Assembly (NCBI GenBank): GCA_017860675.1
Contig: JAGDMV010000140.1
Span: 1 to 7,486 of the forward strand
Origin: Chloroflexota bacterium
GTDB lineage: Bacteria > Chloroflexota > Limnocylindria > Limnocylindrales > CSP1-4
Reading direction: 5' to 3'
Length of the DNA stretch: 7,486 nt
Shown: piece by piece, positions 6,093-7,486 of the stretch
Layout: each line of letters starts with the position of its first letter
Position numbering within the stretch: the stretch's first letter is position 1
Made by a program: the position numbers and the translations under genes
Notes under the pieces: generated by a model
Told to the model about the DNA's origin: nothing
The model's database searches: none
Seen by the model: only the letters and a program-made list of their open reading frames with translations

Positions 6093-7093
6093 CGGCGGCC
6101 CCGCCGGAACTGGGTGATGCTGCCGAGCATCAGCACCCCGATCAGGATCGCCCCCTGCAGCACGGTCGCCAGGTTGGGGTTCACGCCCACCAGGGTGATG
6201 TCGGTCTGGAGCAGCGACAGGATCATCACGGCCACGATCGGCCCGAACACACCGCCCCGGCCGCCGGCCAGGCTCACCCCGCCGAGGACCGCCGCCGCGA
6301 TGCTCATCAGCGTGTAGCCGCCGAGCATCGGCCGGCCGACACCCATCGAGGCTGTCAGGGCCAGGCCCCCGAGCGCGGCAAACAGGCCGCCAAGGGCGTA
6401 GGCGACGATCTTCGTGCGGCCCACGGCCACGCCGCTCCGGAACGCGGCCAGCCGGTTGCTGCCGATCGCGTAGATCGACAAACCCAGTCGCGATCGTCGG
6501 AGCGGGATCCAGACGATGGCGACGATGACGATGAGGAGGACGGCGGACTTCGGGATCCATTCGATGAGCAGCGAGCCCTTGACGAGGTCCTTCAGCCAGA
6601 CCGCCGCGCTGCCGCCCGGTGCTGCTAGCACGAGCAGCGCGCAGCCCGCCCACACGTACAGCATGGCCAGGGTGACGACGATGTCGGGCACACGAGTGAA
6701 GACGATGAGACTGCCGTTCACCAGCCCGAGCACGAGGCCCAGCACCAGGACCCCGATCACGACCAGAACGGCGTACTCCTCGCCCTGGCCCCGCATCTGC
6801 GATGCCGCAACCACGTTGGTGAGGGCCATCATCGACGCGACCGAGAGGTCGATCCCGCCCGCGATGATCACAATCGACTGGGCCACTGCGGCCAGGGCAA
6901 GCGGCAGCATCGAGTTCGCCAGGCCCTGCAGCGCGGTGGCTCCGTAGCTCGGCTGGATGAGCTTGGTGAAGACGAACAGGAGAGCGAGGAAGCCGACCAG
7001 GCCAAGCGACCAGCTGTTGTCGCGCGCCCACGCCGTGATGGCCTCGAGCGGGCGGGGGCGGGTGACGCCGGCGGGGGTGGTGGTCGCGCTCAT
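6089..7093 (-). CDS. Sugar ABC transporter permease, CUT2 (ribose RbsC) type, first of the pair
   Basis: The inner-membrane permease has 334 residues. Residues about 1-28 are hydrophilic and cytoplasmic. The CUT2 signature GGIDLSVASMMA is at 79-90, the coupling loop RRSRLGLSIYAIGSNRLAA is at about 199-217, and the late GGVSLAGGRGGVFGP motif is at 271-285. It is a diverged paralogue of the next permease rather than a recent copy, since identity is confined to these motifs. The ATG at 7093 overlaps the stop of the ATPase gene as ATGA (7090-7093), which supports translational coupling and a shared complex. The C-terminus ends in a short basic tail (FRRGRR). Confidence 0.92.
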   Translation of the reverse strand: MSATTTPAGVTRPRPLEAITAWARDNSWSLGLVGFLALLFVFTKLIQPSYGATALQGLANSMLPLALAAVAQSIVIIAGGIDLSVASMMALTNVVAASQMRGQGEEYAVLVVIGVLVLGLVLGLVNGSLIVFTRVPDIVVTLAMLYVWAGCALLVLAAPGGSAAVWLKDLVKGSLLIEWIPKSAVLLIVIVAIVWIPLRRSRLGLSIYAIGSNRLAAFRSGVAVGRTKIVAYALGGLFAALGGLALTASMGVGRPMLGGYTLMSIAAAVLGGVSLAGGRGGVFGPIVAVMILSLLQTDITLVGVNPNLATVLQGAILIGVLMLGSITQFRRGRR

Positions 7094-7486
7094 CCGTCAG
7101 GCCCAGGGTCGGGCGCATCCGTTGCGCCGGCTGTCGGGGCCGCCCCGCTGGGCTCTTCCGTCACTGCCTCGCGTTCGCCGGCCGCCGCGAGGTCCTCGGG
7201 CATCGGCGCATCCGAGCGCAGGTTGTAGGCAGCGCGCAGCAGCGTCGCTTCGTCGGCGTCGGCGGCCTCGATCTCGCCGACCACGCGCCCGCCGAAGATG
7301 ACGACCGCCCGGTCGCACACGAGCTGGACCTCCTTGAGCTCCGACGTGTACAGCAGGACGGCTGCACCCGCCTCGGCCAGCTCGCGCAGGAGCACGTAGA
7401 TCTGGGCCTTGGTGCGGATGTCGATGCCGCGCGTCGGGTCGAAGCAGAGCATCGTGTGCACCCCTCCGGCAACCCAGCGCGCGATC
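7090..7486 (-). CDS. Sugar ABC transporter ATP-binding protein, CUT2 (RbsA) type, C-terminal end, 5' partial
   Basis: These are the last 131 residues of an ATPase whose start lies right of the window; the in-frame GTG at 7461 and ATG at 7452 are internal. The visible part is the end of the second nucleotide-binding domain. IARWVAGG follows where the ABC signature would be, then come the Walker B region LCFDPTRGID (13-22) and a segment LLYTSELKEVQLVCDRAVVI, which corresponds to the SSE-x-x-EV stretch of RbsA-type second domains, where the usual H-loop histidine is absent. The Walker B is unusual: Phe15-Asp16 occupy the positions of the canonical Asp-Glu. Residues from about 92 onward form an acidic, Ala/Pro-rich tail not needed for the fold. 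The stop overlaps the start of the first permease. CUT2 ATPases are double-domain proteins of about 500 residues, so roughly three quarters of the gene is outside. Confidence 0.9.
   Translation of the reverse strand, partial: IARWVAGGVHTMLCFDPTRGIDIRTKAQIYVLLRELAEAGAAVLLYTSELKEVQLVCDRAVVIFGGRVVGEIEAADADEATLLRAAYNLRSDAPMPEDLAAAGEREAVTEEPSGAAPTAGATDAPDPGPDG

Noticed and set aside
4962..6317. A 451-codon + strand frame opposite the ROK start and the permeases
   Set aside because: Asp/Gly/Arg/His-rich composition is the antisense shadow of hydrophobic membrane-protein codons; no motif and no plausible start signal.

Overview
The window is very GC-rich and densely packed, with strong G/C bias at third codon positions. 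This suits a high-GC soil or sediment bacterium, for example an actinobacterium or a member of the Chloroflexota. No rRNA, tRNA or lineage-specific marker is present, so the lineage is a guess. No mobile element, CRISPR array, prophage gene or RNA gene was recognised, and no gene-free stretch exceeds about 75 bases.

Layout. Positions 1-921 (+ strand) hold the C-terminal part of a flavin-dependent oxidoreductase of the old-yellow-enzyme / dienoyl-CoA reductase / trimethylamine dehydrogenase type. Its start lies left of the window. A 74-bp convergent gap with a perfect 8-bp hairpin (953-977) separates it from a minus-strand operon that fills the rest. In order of transcription (right to left) the operon reads: end of a ribose-type (CUT2) sugar ABC ATPase (7486-7090, start outside the window), two CUT2 permeases (7093-6089 and 6092-5097), a ROK-family sugar kinase (5073-4060), a GntR/UTRA repressor (4063-3290), a uroporphyrinogen-decarboxylase-superfamily protein of the methyltransferase-like type (3285-2119), and an N-acetylglucosamine-6-phosphate deacetylase, NagA (2126-996).

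The minus-strand genes look like one translationally coupled unit. There are ATGA overlaps at 7090-7093 and 6089-6092, a GTGA overlap at 4060-4063, an 8-bp overlap at 2119-2126, and gaps of only 4 bp (3286-3289) and 23 bp (5074-5096). The operon promoter and probably the periplasmic/lipoprotein sugar-binding protein lie right of the window.

Proposed working (inference): an N-acetylated amino sugar or close relative enters through the CUT2 transporter, is phosphorylated by the ROK kinase and deacetylated by NagA. The GntR/UTRA protein senses a phosphorylated amino sugar and represses the operon. The UroD-like protein has no haem-pathway partner here. It keeps a His-x-Cys pair like that of zinc/corrinoid methyltransferases, and its place in an amino-sugar operon is the least explained part of the window. 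Other notable points are a probable CTG start codon for the ROK kinase behind a near-perfect ribosome binding site, a His-to-Gln change at a normally conserved NagA active-site position, and a non-canonical Walker B in the second nucleotide-binding domain of the ATPase.
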